Source of the DNA: an uncultured Rhodothermaceae bacterium
GTDB lineage: Bacteria; Bacteroidota; Rhodothermia; Rhodothermales; Salinibacteraceae
Direction of reading: 5' to 3'
Length of the DNA stretch: 48,317 bases
Assembly: GCA_913056335.1 (NCBI GenBank)
Contig: CAJXLX010000009.1
Location: 1-48,317 of the forward strand
In this document: piece after piece, positions 34,354-43,372 of the stretch
How the letters are laid out: the number at the start of each line of letters is the position of its first letter
Numbering within the stretch: the stretch's first letter is position 1
Translations under genes and position numbers: made by a program
The notes under the pieces: model-generated
Told to the model about the DNA's origin: nothing
Seen by the model: only the letters and a program-made list of their open reading frames with translations
Database searches by the model: none

Positions 34354-35499
34354 CTACGCCGGGTGCGTTGCCCGGGCCAGCGGACGTGCTTGCTCCAGGG
34401 CATCTACAGCGTACAGCAGATCGTCTTCGGTCGTGGCGCGTCCGGCACTGAAGCGGAGCGAGGCGTGTGCCTCGGCGGGCGAGTGGCCCATGGCGCGCAG
34501 CACATGGCTGGGTTTGGGGTCGGTGCTGGCACAGGCACTTCCGGTAGCGCACGACACCGTGCGCAGGGCCTGCACCAGTCGTTCGGCGTTGGTGCCGGGC
34601 AATGTGACGTTCGTCGTCTGCGGCAGCCGCTCCGCTTCGCCTCCATTAATACGGATATTGGGAAAACGCGTTTGCAGGGCGGATTCGAAGGTGGTCTGCA
34701 ACGTACGCCAGCGCTCGGCATCCTCCGACTGACGCTCTGCGGCAATCTTAGCAGCTGCCCCAAAACCAACCACGGCCGGTACGTTGAGCGTGCCGCCGCG
34801 CAGCCCGCGCTCCTGCCCGCCGCCATCGATGAAGCGGGGGCACTGCACGCCTACCCGCCGATAGAGCACGCCAACGCCTTTGGGGCCGTAGAGCTTGTGT
34901 GCCGAGCCCACGAGCAGGTCAGCATGCTGCACATTGACGGGCACCTTGCCCAGCGCCTGCGTGGCATCAGTCAGAAACAGCGCGCGGTGATTGCGCACCA
35001 TGTTGTAGCAGTCCGCAATGGGATGCCGTACGCCCGTTTCGTTGTTGGCGTGCATCACGGCTACCAGCACGGTATTGTCGGTGAGCGCATCAGCCAGCGT
35101 GTTGGGGGCGAGGCGGCCTTCCGCGTCTACCGAGCAGTAGGTGACGCGGGCGGTGCCCTGCTGCTCCAGCACCTGGCACGATTCAAGCACGGCCTTGTGC
35201 TCTGTGGCCACTGTTACGATATGTGGCGTGTCGATGGCGCTGTGTTGCGCAATGCCTTTGATGGCCATGTTGAGTGCTTCGGTAGCCCCGCTGGTAAAGG
35301 TGAGGCGCTCGGGCTCGGTATCCAGCAGCGCCGCGACCTGCTCGCGGGCTACATCCACGGCGCTTTCAGCGCGCCAGCCATGCGAGTGGCCGCTGGCGGC
35401 ATTGCCGTAGTGCGTGGTAAAATACGGTTTCATGCGTTCGAACACGCAGTCAGCAACCGGTGTGGTCGCGTTGTAATCGAGGTAGACCGAGCGCGGCAT
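34354..35499 (-). CDS. Cysteine desulfurase (IscS/NifS group)
   Basis: PLP enzyme taking sulfur from cysteine for Fe-S clusters, tRNA thiolation or cofactors. 381 aa. Motifs: 'VYLDYNATTPV' (5-15), 'TSGATEALNMAIKG' (69-82), 'TEHKAV' with H101, 'DATQALGKVPVNV' (178-190), 'SAHKLYGPKGVG' with PLP Lys K202, and the active-site loop 'CATGSACASTDPKPSHVL' with C323 on the long mobile loop typical of group I. ATG 35499 is preferred; an upstream frame extension has no similarity. Followed by the DUF2480 gene in the same orientation. No IscU, IscA or IscR gene is next to it. Confidence 0.94.
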   Translation of the reverse strand: MPRSVYLDYNATTPVADCVFERMKPYFTTHYGNAASGHSHGWRAESAVDVAREQVAALLDTEPERLTFTSGATEALNMAIKGIAQHSAIDTPHIVTVATEHKAVLESCQVLEQQGTARVTYCSVDAEGRLAPNTLADALTDNTVLVAVMHANNETGVRHPIADCYNMVRNHRALFLTDATQALGKVPVNVQHADLLVGSAHKLYGPKGVGVLYRRVGVQCPRFIDGGGQERGLRGGTLNVPAVVGFGAAAKIAAERQSEDAERWRTLQTTFESALQTRFPNIRINGGEAERLPQTTNVTLPGTNAERLVQALRTVSCATGSACASTDPKPSHVLRAMGHSPAEAHASLRFSAGRATTEDDLLYAVDALEQARPLARATHPA

Positions 35500-35673
35500 A
35501 GCACAGACGGGGGGCGACAAGAAAACATGCATCTATGCAAACCGCTGGGCGTGTAGGTGGGTTTCTGGGAGCAGAGGTGGTATAAAGCGTATCGCAGTAA
35601 TGACCTAACAACGAAAGGATTAATCCAGACGACCGGAAACCTGCATCAGATGCCGGTTGTGTGTTGAAATAAC

Positions 35674-38445
35674 ATGGGTCCCCTCGTAATTGTGGCCAAC
35701 AATGCATTGCGTATGCCTGATGCCTTGCCCTTCACCGATCAAATCCGCGATGCAACGGCTTCTGAGGATATCCTCAATTGGCATGCGCACCCCACTCACG
35801 AGGTCATCCGTCGTCTTGAAACCGCGTCTCAGGGACTTTCGCCCCAGGAAGCGCAAGAGCGTCTTGGGCGGTATGGGCTCAATGTGATCGATGTTGAAGA
35901 GGGCGAGTGGGCGCTGTGGCGCTTTCTGCGCCAGTTTCATGATGTGCTGATCTATGTTCTCATCGTAGCTGCAATGGTTACAGCAGGGCTCGGTGAGTGG
36001 ATTGACACGGCGGTCATTGTGAGTGTGGTGCTGATCAATGCAATCATTGGGTTTGTGCAAGAAGGCAAGGCCGAGGAAGCGCTCGAATCGCTTCGTAACA
36101 TGCTCGCGCCAAGCGCGGTCGTGCAGCGAGGCGGCGAGCGAATGCGGATTGAGGCCAAACATGTTGTGCCAGGCGATATCGTGCTCGTGGAATCGGGCGA
36201 TCAGATTCCAGCCGACGTACGCTGGATGCGCACCAACAATCTGAGTGTGGAGGAGGCGGTCTTAACGGGCGAGTCGGTGCCTGTCGACAAGCACGAGGAG
36301 GCAGTTGCGGAAGAGGTAGCGCTTGGCGACCGGGCCAGCATGGGGTTTGCGGGGACCGTTGTGCGCCGCGGACGAGGCTGTGGTGTCGTGGTCGCAACCG
36401 GCCCAGCTACCGAGGTGGGACGGATCGGTGCGATGATAGCTCAGGTTGATGAGCTCACCACACCGCTCATTCAGCAGATTAATAGGTTTGGTACGGTACT
36501 GTCTGCGGGGATTCTACTGCTATGCGTAGCCACGTTTGCCTTCGGTTACGCGTTCCGTCCCTATACGGTTGAGGAGCTGTTTATGCTGGTGGTGGGCATT
36601 GCCGTATCGGCGATCCCGGAAGGGCTACCTGCAATTCTCACCATTACTCTTGCGCTCGGCGTGCAGCGCATGGCAAGGCGCAATGCTATTCTGCGCAAGC
36701 TACCTGCTGTCGAAACGCTGGGCTCTGTATCGGTGATCTGCTCCGATAAAACAGGCACCCTGACCCGTAACGAGATGACCGTTCGCCAGATTGCCACGGC
36801 CCAGGTGCAGTACGACGTTACGGGAGAAGGCTATGTACCCGAGGGCGCCCTGCAGCACAACGGTGAAGCCGTCGACTCTTGTCGGCATCCAGATGTGGAA
36901 ATGCTGGTGCGTGCTGCAGCGCTGTGCTGCGAAGCTACGCTTAAGCAAGACAATGGCCAGTGGACCGTTGAAGGCGACCCAACCGAGGGCGGGCTGGTGG
37001 TGCTGGCCGCGAAGCTGGGGTGGAAGCAGGAGGCGCTGCTCAGCGAAGAGCCCCGCTGCGACGAGGTCCCGTTCGAATCCGACCGCCAGTGGATGGCTAC
37101 CCTGCACGATACCAACAAGGGGCGGCGTGCCTACTTGAAGGGGGCCCCCGAACGGGTCCTGGCTCTCTGTACGCACCAGGGCACCCCAGATGGTACAACG
37201 GACGCGCTCGACCCCGCCTACTGGCAGCAGGTCATGCAAGCGTTTGCAGGGACGGGACATCGGCTGCTGGCAATTGCCGAGCGTTCCGTATCGTCCTCAA
37301 CTCTGTCTGAAGATGACGTTACAGAGGGTGGGTTCACACTGCTCGGCATGGTAGGCATTATGGATCCGCCGCGTCAGGAAGCGATTGAGGCGGTACGCGA
37401 GTGCCAGCAGGCAGGGATTCAGGTGAAGATGATTACCGGCGATCATGCAAAGACAGCGCAGAGCATTGGCATACAGCTGGGCATTGCGGATGCAAATACA
37501 GATCCGGTTACGGGCGCTGACCTCGACACCCTGAGCGACGAGCAGCTCAGCGACCTCGTCGCCGAACGGTCCGTGTTTGCCCGTACGAGTCCCGAACATA
37601 AGCTATGCATCATGGAGGCGCTTCAGTCGCGAGGGCGCATCGTTGCAATGACCGGAGACGGAGTCAACGACGCCCCTGCACTTAAACGGGCCGACGTGGG
37701 CATTGCGATGGGAGGGAAAGGCGCTGAAGCAACCAAGCAAGCCGCCGACATGGTGCTGGCCGATGATAACTTTGCAACCATTGCGGCGGCCGTGCAGGAA
37801 GGGCGCACGATCTACGATAATCTAAAGAAGGCAATTCTTTTCATTCTACCAACGAATGGCGCGGAGTCGCTCATGCTCATTGCAACTGTGGTCTTTGCCT
37901 TCGAGCATATGCCCATTACGCCGCTCCAGGTTCTGTGGGTGAATATGGTTACAGCTGTCACGTTGGCTTTAGCCCTGGCGTTTGAACCGGGCGAGCCAGG
38001 TATTATGAAGCGCGCCCCTCGCAATCCCAATGCGCCTATCTTGTCGGGCTACCTGCTCTGGCGCATCGGCTACGTATCGGGGCTGATTGCGGTAGCAGCG
38101 CTGGTGTTATTCTTCTATGAGATGGGACACGGAATGTCGCTTAATCGAGCGCAGACCGTCGCTGTCAACACGTTGGTTATTGGGCAGGTGGCCTATCTGT
38201 TTAACACACGGTTTATCTGGCAGTCCTCGCTTTCGGTGCGTCGGCTGCTCTCCAATCCAGTCGCATGGAGTGTGGTAGGCATGCTGGTGGTGTTCCAGCT
38301 CGGGTTCACATACCTCCCGGTCATGCAGACGGCCTTCAACACGGGAGCGATGACGCTGGCCGACTGGGGGGCGGTGGGAGGCGTCGGACTCGGCGTTTTC
38401 CTGGCTGTAGAAGTTGAGAAAGCTGTTGTGCGGCGGATGCGGTAG
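35674..38445 (+). CDS. P2-type cation-transporting ATPase (PMR1/PacL-like)
   Basis: 923-aa P-type ATPase with the cation_ATPase_N segment (about 45-110), the actuator loop 'LTGESVPV' near 205, TM4 '[11 protein letters not shown]' near 312-322, the phosphorylation site D358 in 'CSDKTGTLT', 'KGAPE' of the nucleotide domain near 490, '[10 protein letters not shown]', '[21 protein letters not shown]' and ten helices ending in a C-terminal four-helix set. The TM4 Glu of Ca2+ pumps is present. In TM6 the SERCA 'NLVTD' motif is N757-M-V-T760-A761, so the Ca2+-ligand Asp is Ala; the transported ion may therefore be other than Ca2+. ATG 35674 is used; M14 (35713) is possible. Divergent from the cysteine desulfurase. 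Confidence 0.93.
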   Translation: MGPLVIVANNALRMPDALPFTDQIRDATASEDILNWHAHPTHEVIRRLETASQGLSPQEAQERLGRYGLNVIDVEEGEWALWRFLRQFHDVLIYVLIVAAMVTAGLGEWIDTAVIVSVVLINAIIGFVQEGKAEEALESLRNMLAPSAVVQRGGERMRIEAKHVVPGDIVLVESGDQIPADVRWMRTNNLSVEEAVLTGESVPVDKHEEAVAEEVALGDRASMGFAGTVVRRGRGCGVVVATGPATEVGRIGAMIAQVDELTTPLIQQINRFGTVLSAGILLLCVATFAFGYAFRPYTVEELFMLVVGIAVSAIPEGLPAILTITLALGVQRMARRNAILRKLPAVETLGSVSVICSDKTGTLTRNEMTVRQIATAQVQYDVTGEGYVPEGALQHNGEAVDSCRHPDVEMLVRAAALCCEATLKQDNGQWTVEGDPTEGGLVVLAAKLGWKQEALLSEEPRCDEVPFESDRQWMATLHDTNKGRRAYLKGAPERVLALCTHQGTPDGTTDALDPAYWQQVMQAFAGTGHRLLAIAERSVSSSTLSEDDVTEGGFTLLGMVGIMDPPRQEAIEAVRECQQAGIQVKMITGDHAKTAQSIGIQLGIADANTDPVTGADLDTLSDEQLSDLVAERSVFARTSPEHKLCIMEALQSRGRIVAMTGDGVNDAPALKRADVGIAMGGKGAEATKQAADMVLADDNFATIAAAVQEGRTIYDNLKKAILFILPTNGAESLMLIATVVFAFEHMPITPLQVLWVNMVTAVTLALALAFEPGEPGIMKRAPRNPNAPILSGYLLWRIGYVSGLIAVAALVLFFYEMGHGMSLNRAQTVAVNTLVIGQVAYLFNTRFIWQSSLSVRRLLSNPVAWSVVGMLVVFQLGFTYLPVMQTAFNTGAMTLADWGAVGGVGLGVFLAVEVEKAVVRRMR

Positions 38446-38484
38446 CGCGCCAGCACGAGAAGAGGCGTGCGCATTGGAGACGCG

Positions 38485-39249
38485 CTATCGCACGGCCCAC
38501 TGCGTCTCGGCCCGGGCAAGCGTGGTGTCGTCGTCGGCGTGGTAGAGGTGATGTACCACGCGGTGCGGCGCATGCTTGGGGCCGTCGGCAACCACCGTGG
38601 CGGTGGCCGCTACCGGCGTGTTGGCAGTGGTTTCGGACGTGAAGTGCAGCGTCAATCCGCGGGCGGCATGGGCCTCCAGCCAGCCAATGGGTAGCGTCTC
38701 CAGCGCCCACGCCACATAGCGCGCATTATTGACGTGGCGGTTCAGGTCCAGGTCATGAAAGCGGACGCGAAAGCGGCGCGTGTAGTCGGCCTGCGCGGGC
38801 ACTTCGACTTCGGGGATGTCGGCGCTGAGCGCAGGCGGACGGTCGGGCAGGGTAAGTTCGTACAGTGCGCGTGGCGGACGCGCTGGGCGGCGGCGCGTTT
38901 GGTCGAACACGATCCAGGTGCTGGTGGCTCGGCCAACGGCCTCTGCATCCACCCGAAATAGGAACTCGCGCTGCGCGAAGGGGCCCGAAAGGCCCGAGGG
39001 CCACGTTTCAATGGTCAGCGTATCGCGCCACGTAGGCAGCCGGTCGAGTTCTACCTGAAGGCGTGCCAGCACCCACGACTGGTTGTGCTGAAGCAGATCG
39101 GTCTGCGCTACGCCAAGCTGCTCGGCGTGGGTGCCCGCCGCGTCTTGCAGATGCGCGCAGAGCGCCGGGAGCGAAAGCGTGCCGTGTAGCGTGGCATCAC
39201 GGGGTTGGAGCGGCGCATGGGCCGTGTATGCTGAAACAGGTGTGTTCAT
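38485..39249 (-). CDS. Acyl-ACP thioesterase (FatA-like)
   Basis: 254-aa double hot-dog enzyme that releases free fatty acid from acyl-ACP. The N-terminal hot-dog holds 'LCAHLQDAAGTHAEQLG' and 'WVLARLQVELDRLPTWRDTLTIETWPSG', typical of the PF01643 family. The C-terminal hot-dog starts with 'RVRFHDLDLNRHVNNARYVAWALE' which carries the catalytic N-x-H pair of the plant/bacterial enzymes (NRHVNN). ATG 39249 is preferred; the open frame reaches 40068 only because it shadows the upstream gene. The gene begins 7 nt after the macrodomain gene, so they form an operon. Its stop converges on the P-type ATPase gene 39 bp away. Confidence 0.9.
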   Translation of the reverse strand: MNTPVSAYTAHAPLQPRDATLHGTLSLPALCAHLQDAAGTHAEQLGVAQTDLLQHNQSWVLARLQVELDRLPTWRDTLTIETWPSGLSGPFAQREFLFRVDAEAVGRATSTWIVFDQTRRRPARPPRALYELTLPDRPPALSADIPEVEVPAQADYTRRFRVRFHDLDLNRHVNNARYVAWALETLPIGWLEAHAARGLTLHFTSETTANTPVAATATVVADGPKHAPHRVVHHLYHADDDTTLARAETQWAVR

Positions 39250-39256
39250 GTGCGGG

Positions 39257-39805
39257 CTATCCCATGAGCGGATCGTCGCGGAGCTCGGCGAGCATATCTT
39301 CGAAGACCGACATCGCCTTCGCATCAAACAAGACGAACCGCACCAGCTTGATGTGCTCCAGAATCGGTGCGTTCGTGAGCATGGTGCCGAGCGCTGCATG
39401 AGCCGCCGGTCGCATTGGGTAGCCAAACGTGCCCGTTGAAAGCGCGGGGAAGGCAATCGAGGAAACCCCATGCTCCTCGGCCAGGTCGAGCGCGTTTTCG
39501 TATCCAGATCGTAAGAGGGCCGCCGCAGGCTCGTCGCGTCCGTATACCGGGCCCAGCACGTGAATGACGTAGTCGTTGGGCAAGTCGAACGCCTCGGTAC
39601 ACACCGCCTCGCCAGGCTGGAGGGGCGCCAAGGGGGTGCAGGCTTCGGCAAGCTTCGGTCCTGCAGCCTGGTGAATGGCCCCGGCCACACCGCCGCCTGA
39701 GCGCAACTGCGCGTTCGCCGCATTGACGACCGCATCCACATCCGGCTGGTCGGCAATATCACCCTGCACCAGTTCAATGCGTATTTTGTCCAGCGTAACG
39801 TCCAT
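39257..39805 (-). CDS. Macrodomain protein (ADP-ribose / O-acetyl-ADP-ribose hydrolase type)
   Basis: 182 aa, one macrodomain of MacroD/YmdB type. Motifs: 'IELVQGDIADQPDVDAVVNAANAQLRSGGGVAGAIHQAAG' region with the substrate loop NAAN and GGGVAGAI (around 28-44), 'VIHVLGPVYG' and the phosphate loop 'ALSTGTFGYP' (about 122-131). The family removes ADP-ribose from proteins or deacetylates O-acetyl-ADP-ribose. The stop is 7 nt upstream of the thioesterase start. Starts at ATG 39805, 200 bp from the divergent methyltransferase gene. Confidence 0.92.
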   Translation of the reverse strand: MDVTLDKIRIELVQGDIADQPDVDAVVNAANAQLRSGGGVAGAIHQAAGPKLAEACTPLAPLQPGEAVCTEAFDLPNDYVIHVLGPVYGRDEPAAALLRSGYENALDLAEEHGVSSIAFPALSTGTFGYPMRPAAHAALGTMLTNAPILEHIKLVRFVLFDAKAMSVFEDMLAELRDDPLMG

Positions 39806-40005
39806 AAACTAAAGAGAAGCAGAAAGCAAGTACACGCAACAGGGCGAATCAAGCGCATCCGCGTTGGTTCCTTGAACGTACCCGTGCAGCATTTCTTGGG
39901 GAGGCATAGCAGGTCGCCCGTCTTGTATCTTGGCACAAACCCCGATGCGCATCGTTCGGCCCTGCGTATCCCGTTATCGTATTGTCTGTCGTCGCCTCCT
40001 TCTGT

Positions 40006-40833
40006 ATGGATTACGACCCGATCAAAGACCGCCTGGGCCAGTGGATGAGCCGCCATCCGTGGCTGCAACGCCTGTTCTACGGCGTGCTCAACCTGCTCTT
40101 CTTGCGCGCATGGTACGTGCGCCGCACCGTGCGCCGTCTGTTGGAATCATTTCCGGAGACGCAACCGGTGCGCGTGCTCGACGCAGGCACGGGCTTCGGG
40201 CAGTACGCCTATTTCATGGCGCGGGCCTTTCGGAACGTGCATGTGGATGCGGTGGACATCAAGCCCGACTATCTGCGCCGCGCCCAGCACTTTGCCGACC
40301 AGACCTCGGTCGGGCCGCAGATCAGCTGGATCCAGGACGACCTGACCGACCTGCAGGTGAGCGGGCCTTATGATCTCATTCTGTCGGTGGATGTGATGGA
40401 GCACATCAAAGACGACGAGGGCGTGTTTCAGCACTTCGAGCGCGTGTTGCGTCCGGGTGGATACGTGGTTATCAACACGCCTTCAGATCAGGGCGGCTCC
40501 GACGTACAAGCCGACACCGACGACAGCTTCATTGGCGAGCACGTGCGCGATGGATACAACATGGACGCGCTGTCCGAAAAGCTGCATCGTGCGGGACTCA
40601 CGCCGGTTGAGCAGACGTACACCTATGGCCCGTACGGCTCTACCGCGTGGCGCTGGCTCATCAAGCGGCCCATGCAGATGGTGGGCACCACCTGGGCGGC
40701 GCTCATCCTCTTGCCGCTCTACTACCTGATGGTGCTGCCGGTGGGCCTCTGGCTCAACGCCCGCGATGTCGCGCATGACAACGACACCGGCACTGGCGTG
40801 CTGGTCGTAGCGCAGAAGCCCGAACAGCGGTAG
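40006..40833 (+). CDS. Class I SAM-dependent methyltransferase with C-terminal membrane segment
   Basis: 275 aa. The Rossmann SAM-binding motif I is 'VRVLDAGTGFGQYAYFMA' (55-72), with 'DAVDIKPDYL' (81-90) as motif II, 'LILSVDVMEHI' around 123-133 as motif IV and 'RVLRPGGYVVINTPSD' as motif VI (methyltransferase type 11/25 layout). An amphipathic N-terminal stretch 'WLQRLFYGVLNLLFLRAWYV' (19-38) and a long hydrophobic segment 'AALILLPLYYLMVLPVGLWL' (around 231-250) suggest membrane association, so a lipid, quinone or polyketide-like substrate is plausible. The substrate is not identifiable. ATG 40006 precedes 'DYDPIKDRL'. Divergent from the macrodomain gene. Confidence 0.85.
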   Translation: MDYDPIKDRLGQWMSRHPWLQRLFYGVLNLLFLRAWYVRRTVRRLLESFPETQPVRVLDAGTGFGQYAYFMARAFRNVHVDAVDIKPDYLRRAQHFADQTSVGPQISWIQDDLTDLQVSGPYDLILSVDVMEHIKDDEGVFQHFERVLRPGGYVVINTPSDQGGSDVQADTDDSFIGEHVRDGYNMDALSEKLHRAGLTPVEQTYTYGPYGSTAWRWLIKRPMQMVGTTWAALILLPLYYLMVLPVGLWLNARDVAHDNDTGTGVLVVAQKPEQR

Positions 40834-41177
40834 CCCGAGCACATTGCACCACCCGGGATATCCGCTTCGCTCCTGATCCCGGGCTAAGGGGCCCATAGCC
40901 GGGGACCGCTTGCGTCCCCGGCGATCTTCGAAACGAATACTATCGGCATCGCTTGCATCTCCGTCAAGGCTACCCTCGTGCGTGGGGAAATCCCGCACAC
41001 GCTTCCGGGCACTTGCCTGAAGCAATAACACGAACCCGCAGACTGGACACCGTGTGCGCCGATGTGTATGTTTAGTCATGCATAGCGTCTTCACGGTCGA
41101 GGCAAATCGACGTAAATCGGTACCAGACAGGCGCTACTGCCCCCTCATGTTTTCTGGCTGATCTGTTTTGGGTTGTT
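40834..41177. other. Intergenic region before the UspA gene (344 bp)
   Basis: The first third holds the two hairpins described next. The remainder (about 40930-41177) has no recognised feature; it must contain the UspA promoter, probably in the AT-richer last 100 bp (TTTTCTGGCTGATCTGTTTT at about 41150-41169). Confidence 0.45.
40852..40922. repeat. Tandem perfect hairpins; repeat-family copy 1
   Basis: The first hairpin is CCCGGGAT/ATCCCGGG (40852-40859 with 40876-40883). The second is GCCGGGGAC/GTCCCCGGC (40898-40906 with 40914-40922), a perfect 9-bp stem with loop CGCTTGC. The lead-in GGGCCCATAGCCGGGGAC (40889-40906) recurs in changed form at 47882-47899. They lie just after the methyltransferase stop, so they may also terminate it; no T run follows. 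Confidence 0.6.
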
Positions 41178-42095
41178 ATGATCAATAATCTTCTTGTTGC
41201 ACGCGACTTCTCGACCTCCTCGGATCGAGCTTTGCACGCCGCTTTTGCATGGGCGCGTCCCATCGGTTCAACCGTGCATCTGCTGGCAATTCAGGTAACG
41301 AACGACAACCCATTCGAGCCTGCTGAGCAGCGTTCGGGTCCGCTGGAGCGGCTGCGCGAACAGCTGAAAGACCGCACCCACAGCGACATGGCGCAGTCGG
41401 GCTACGACCCGGGGAGCGTGTCGGTGAAGCATGAGGTGCAGCGCGGAGAGGCCGCCGGGCCCGCCATTGTGCGCTATGCCGAACGTGCCAACATCGACCT
41501 GATTATGATGGGCACCACAGGGCGTCGGGGCGTGCGCCGGGCCATGCTGGGCAGCGTGGCTGAAGAGGTTGTGCGCACCGCGCCGTGTCCGGTGGCTACC
41601 GTGCGCGCCACGGCCGAGGGCGTCCCTCCAGCCGTACCGGAGCATGTGGTGATTCCTATCGACTTTTCGGAGCCGTCGCGGCAGGCGCTGGCGTACGGGC
41701 TGCAGTTGGCCCAGCAGATGGAAGCAGACGTTACGGTGGTGCACGCAATCGAGGAGCCGTCGGCACCGCTCGTGTATGGTCTTGAGATTGGCGAAAAGGC
41801 GGAAAGCGCAAGTCGCGAGTCCCTTCAGCGCCGCGTATACCGCGCGCTGGGTGAGTGGGTCGAACAGGCAACTGTTGACATGGACGACCCGCCGTCTATT
41901 GACATGCAAGCAGACACCGGAGGGCCTGCTTCAGTGATTTGCGAATCTGCCTCCACCCCCCGCGACCTGGTTGTAATGGCCACTGAAGGCCGCACCGGCA
42001 TGGAGCGGATGGTGCTGGGCAGCGTAGCGGAGTCGGTACTGCGGAACGCCGTAGGGCCCGTAATTACAGCGCGCTCATTCGCGAAAGCCCGGTAA
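41178..42095 (+). CDS. Tandem universal stress protein (UspA) domains
   Basis: 305 aa with two UspA domains, about 1-143 and 150-300. Each has the ATP-binding loop: 'MGTTGRRGVRRAMLGSVAEEV' (110-130, GxxG-9x-GS) in the first and 'ATEGRTGMERMVLGSVAESV' in the second, so both appear able to bind ATP. The N-terminal strand 'NNLLVARDFSTSS' carries the usual Asp. Tandem Usps are stress and redox/osmotic-response proteins that are usually induced at growth arrest. ATG 41178 is at the start of the first domain. The next gene is a histidine kinase 84 bp downstream. Confidence 0.92.
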   Translation: MINNLLVARDFSTSSDRALHAAFAWARPIGSTVHLLAIQVTNDNPFEPAEQRSGPLERLREQLKDRTHSDMAQSGYDPGSVSVKHEVQRGEAAGPAIVRYAERANIDLIMMGTTGRRGVRRAMLGSVAEEVVRTAPCPVATVRATAEGVPPAVPEHVVIPIDFSEPSRQALAYGLQLAQQMEADVTVVHAIEEPSAPLVYGLEIGEKAESASRESLQRRVYRALGEWVEQATVDMDDPPSIDMQADTGGPASVICESASTPRDLVVMATEGRTGMERMVLGSVAESVLRNAVGPVITARSFAKAR

Positions 42096-42179
42096 GCCCC
42101 AGCGCTGCCGATCGTGTCTCATGATGCATTTGGAGACACGCTCGCCTATTTACTCGTCTTACACAGTGTTTAGGGCGTC

Positions 42180-43310
42180 ATGGCTTCGGATCCTTCCTCT
42201 GAGCATGCTGATGCACTTCGCATCTACAGCGCGCTCTCGCAACTGCCTGTACCACGCTCATACACGGGCAAGATCTTTCTTGTCGCCTTTCTGGGGACGC
42301 ACATTCCCCTGCTCACAGCGGTGGGCTACACGGCGCTGTCGAGCCTGACGTGGGAACAGGCGAGGCCCATTCTGCAAGTTACGCTGGGAGCCACGCTCGT
42401 GGGTACGGGCTGTACGCTTTGGGTGCTGCACCGGCTGCTGGCCCCCATACGCTGCACAGCCGAGGCGATGCAGCGCTATGTGGATACCCATGATCCGCCC
42501 AACCTGCCGACGCACTTCACCGATCGGGCGGGCCAGTTGATGAACAACACACAGCGTACCCTGACCAAGCTAAGCATGCTGCTGGCCTTCAAAGACCGCA
42601 TGCTCGGCGTCGTCTCCCACGATGCACGCGGGCCGGCCTCGTCGGTTCTGATGGCGGTGGATGCCATCACCAAACAGCTGGAGACCGAGCAGCCCAACAT
42701 GGGCTACGTGCGCAGCCTCACCGAACAGGTGGAGCACGCTGTGGAGTACCAGCTTGACGTGTTCCAGTCCATGCTTGACGTAGCCCGCTATGGCGAAGGG
42801 CAGATTACCCTGCACGAAGAAACCGACCAGGCTGAAGCGATGATGCAACGGGTTCGCCAAAACCTGCGCATGCTGGCGCAAGACCGCAACCACGACTTTA
42901 CCGTGCATGCCGAGACACCGGGGCTGCACCTGCACACCGACATTGGCAAGCTGGAGCAGATTTTGAATAACCTGGGCACGAATGCCCTCAAGTATACCCC
43001 GCAGGGCGGGACCGTCGAGATCGCCATGCACACGACCAACGACGACATCATCTTCTCGGTGTCGGATACAGGACCCGGAATCTCGGATAAGCTGCGCGAT
43101 AATCTGTTCGACGCCTATCGCACCGACGCCGATCCAGACACCGACTCCGATACCAACTCGGTGGGGCTGGGCCTGTGGATCTGCAAAACCTTTACCGAGG
43201 CGCTGGGTGGAACCATCGACATCGCCGACACCTCCAGCAACGGTACCACCTTCGTGGTGCGGTTTCCACGCGGCATTGTGGACGCCTCCTCTGCATCCCA
43301 ACAGATGTAG
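42180..43310 (+). CDS. Orphan sensor histidine kinase
   Basis: 376 aa. Two transmembrane helices near the N-terminus (about 32-52 and 63-84) with almost no periplasmic loop, then a HAMP-like segment 'RLLAPIRCTAEAMQRYV' and a coiled coil. Phospho-acceptor H147 in 'LGVVSHDARGPASSV' (H-box), N-box 'LEQILNNLGTNALKYTPQ' (about 259-276), G1 'VSDTGPGIS' and G2 'GLGLWICK' are intact, so autophosphorylation is expected. There is no sensor domain of note and no response regulator beside it in the window. ATG 42180. It is followed 62 bp later by a DASS transporter. Confidence 0.92.
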   Translation: MASDPSSEHADALRIYSALSQLPVPRSYTGKIFLVAFLGTHIPLLTAVGYTALSSLTWEQARPILQVTLGATLVGTGCTLWVLHRLLAPIRCTAEAMQRYVDTHDPPNLPTHFTDRAGQLMNNTQRTLTKLSMLLAFKDRMLGVVSHDARGPASSVLMAVDAITKQLETEQPNMGYVRSLTEQVEHAVEYQLDVFQSMLDVARYGEGQITLHEETDQAEAMMQRVRQNLRMLAQDRNHDFTVHAETPGLHLHTDIGKLEQILNNLGTNALKYTPQGGTVEIAMHTTNDDIIFSVSDTGPGISDKLRDNLFDAYRTDADPDTDSDTNSVGLGLWICKTFTEALGGTIDIADTSSNGTTFVVRFPRGIVDASSASQQM

Positions 43311-43372
43311 CTCAGCGTAGACTACAGTGCCTCGATATTGCCTATGCCGCCCCGTTCAACGCCTCCGCCCCC

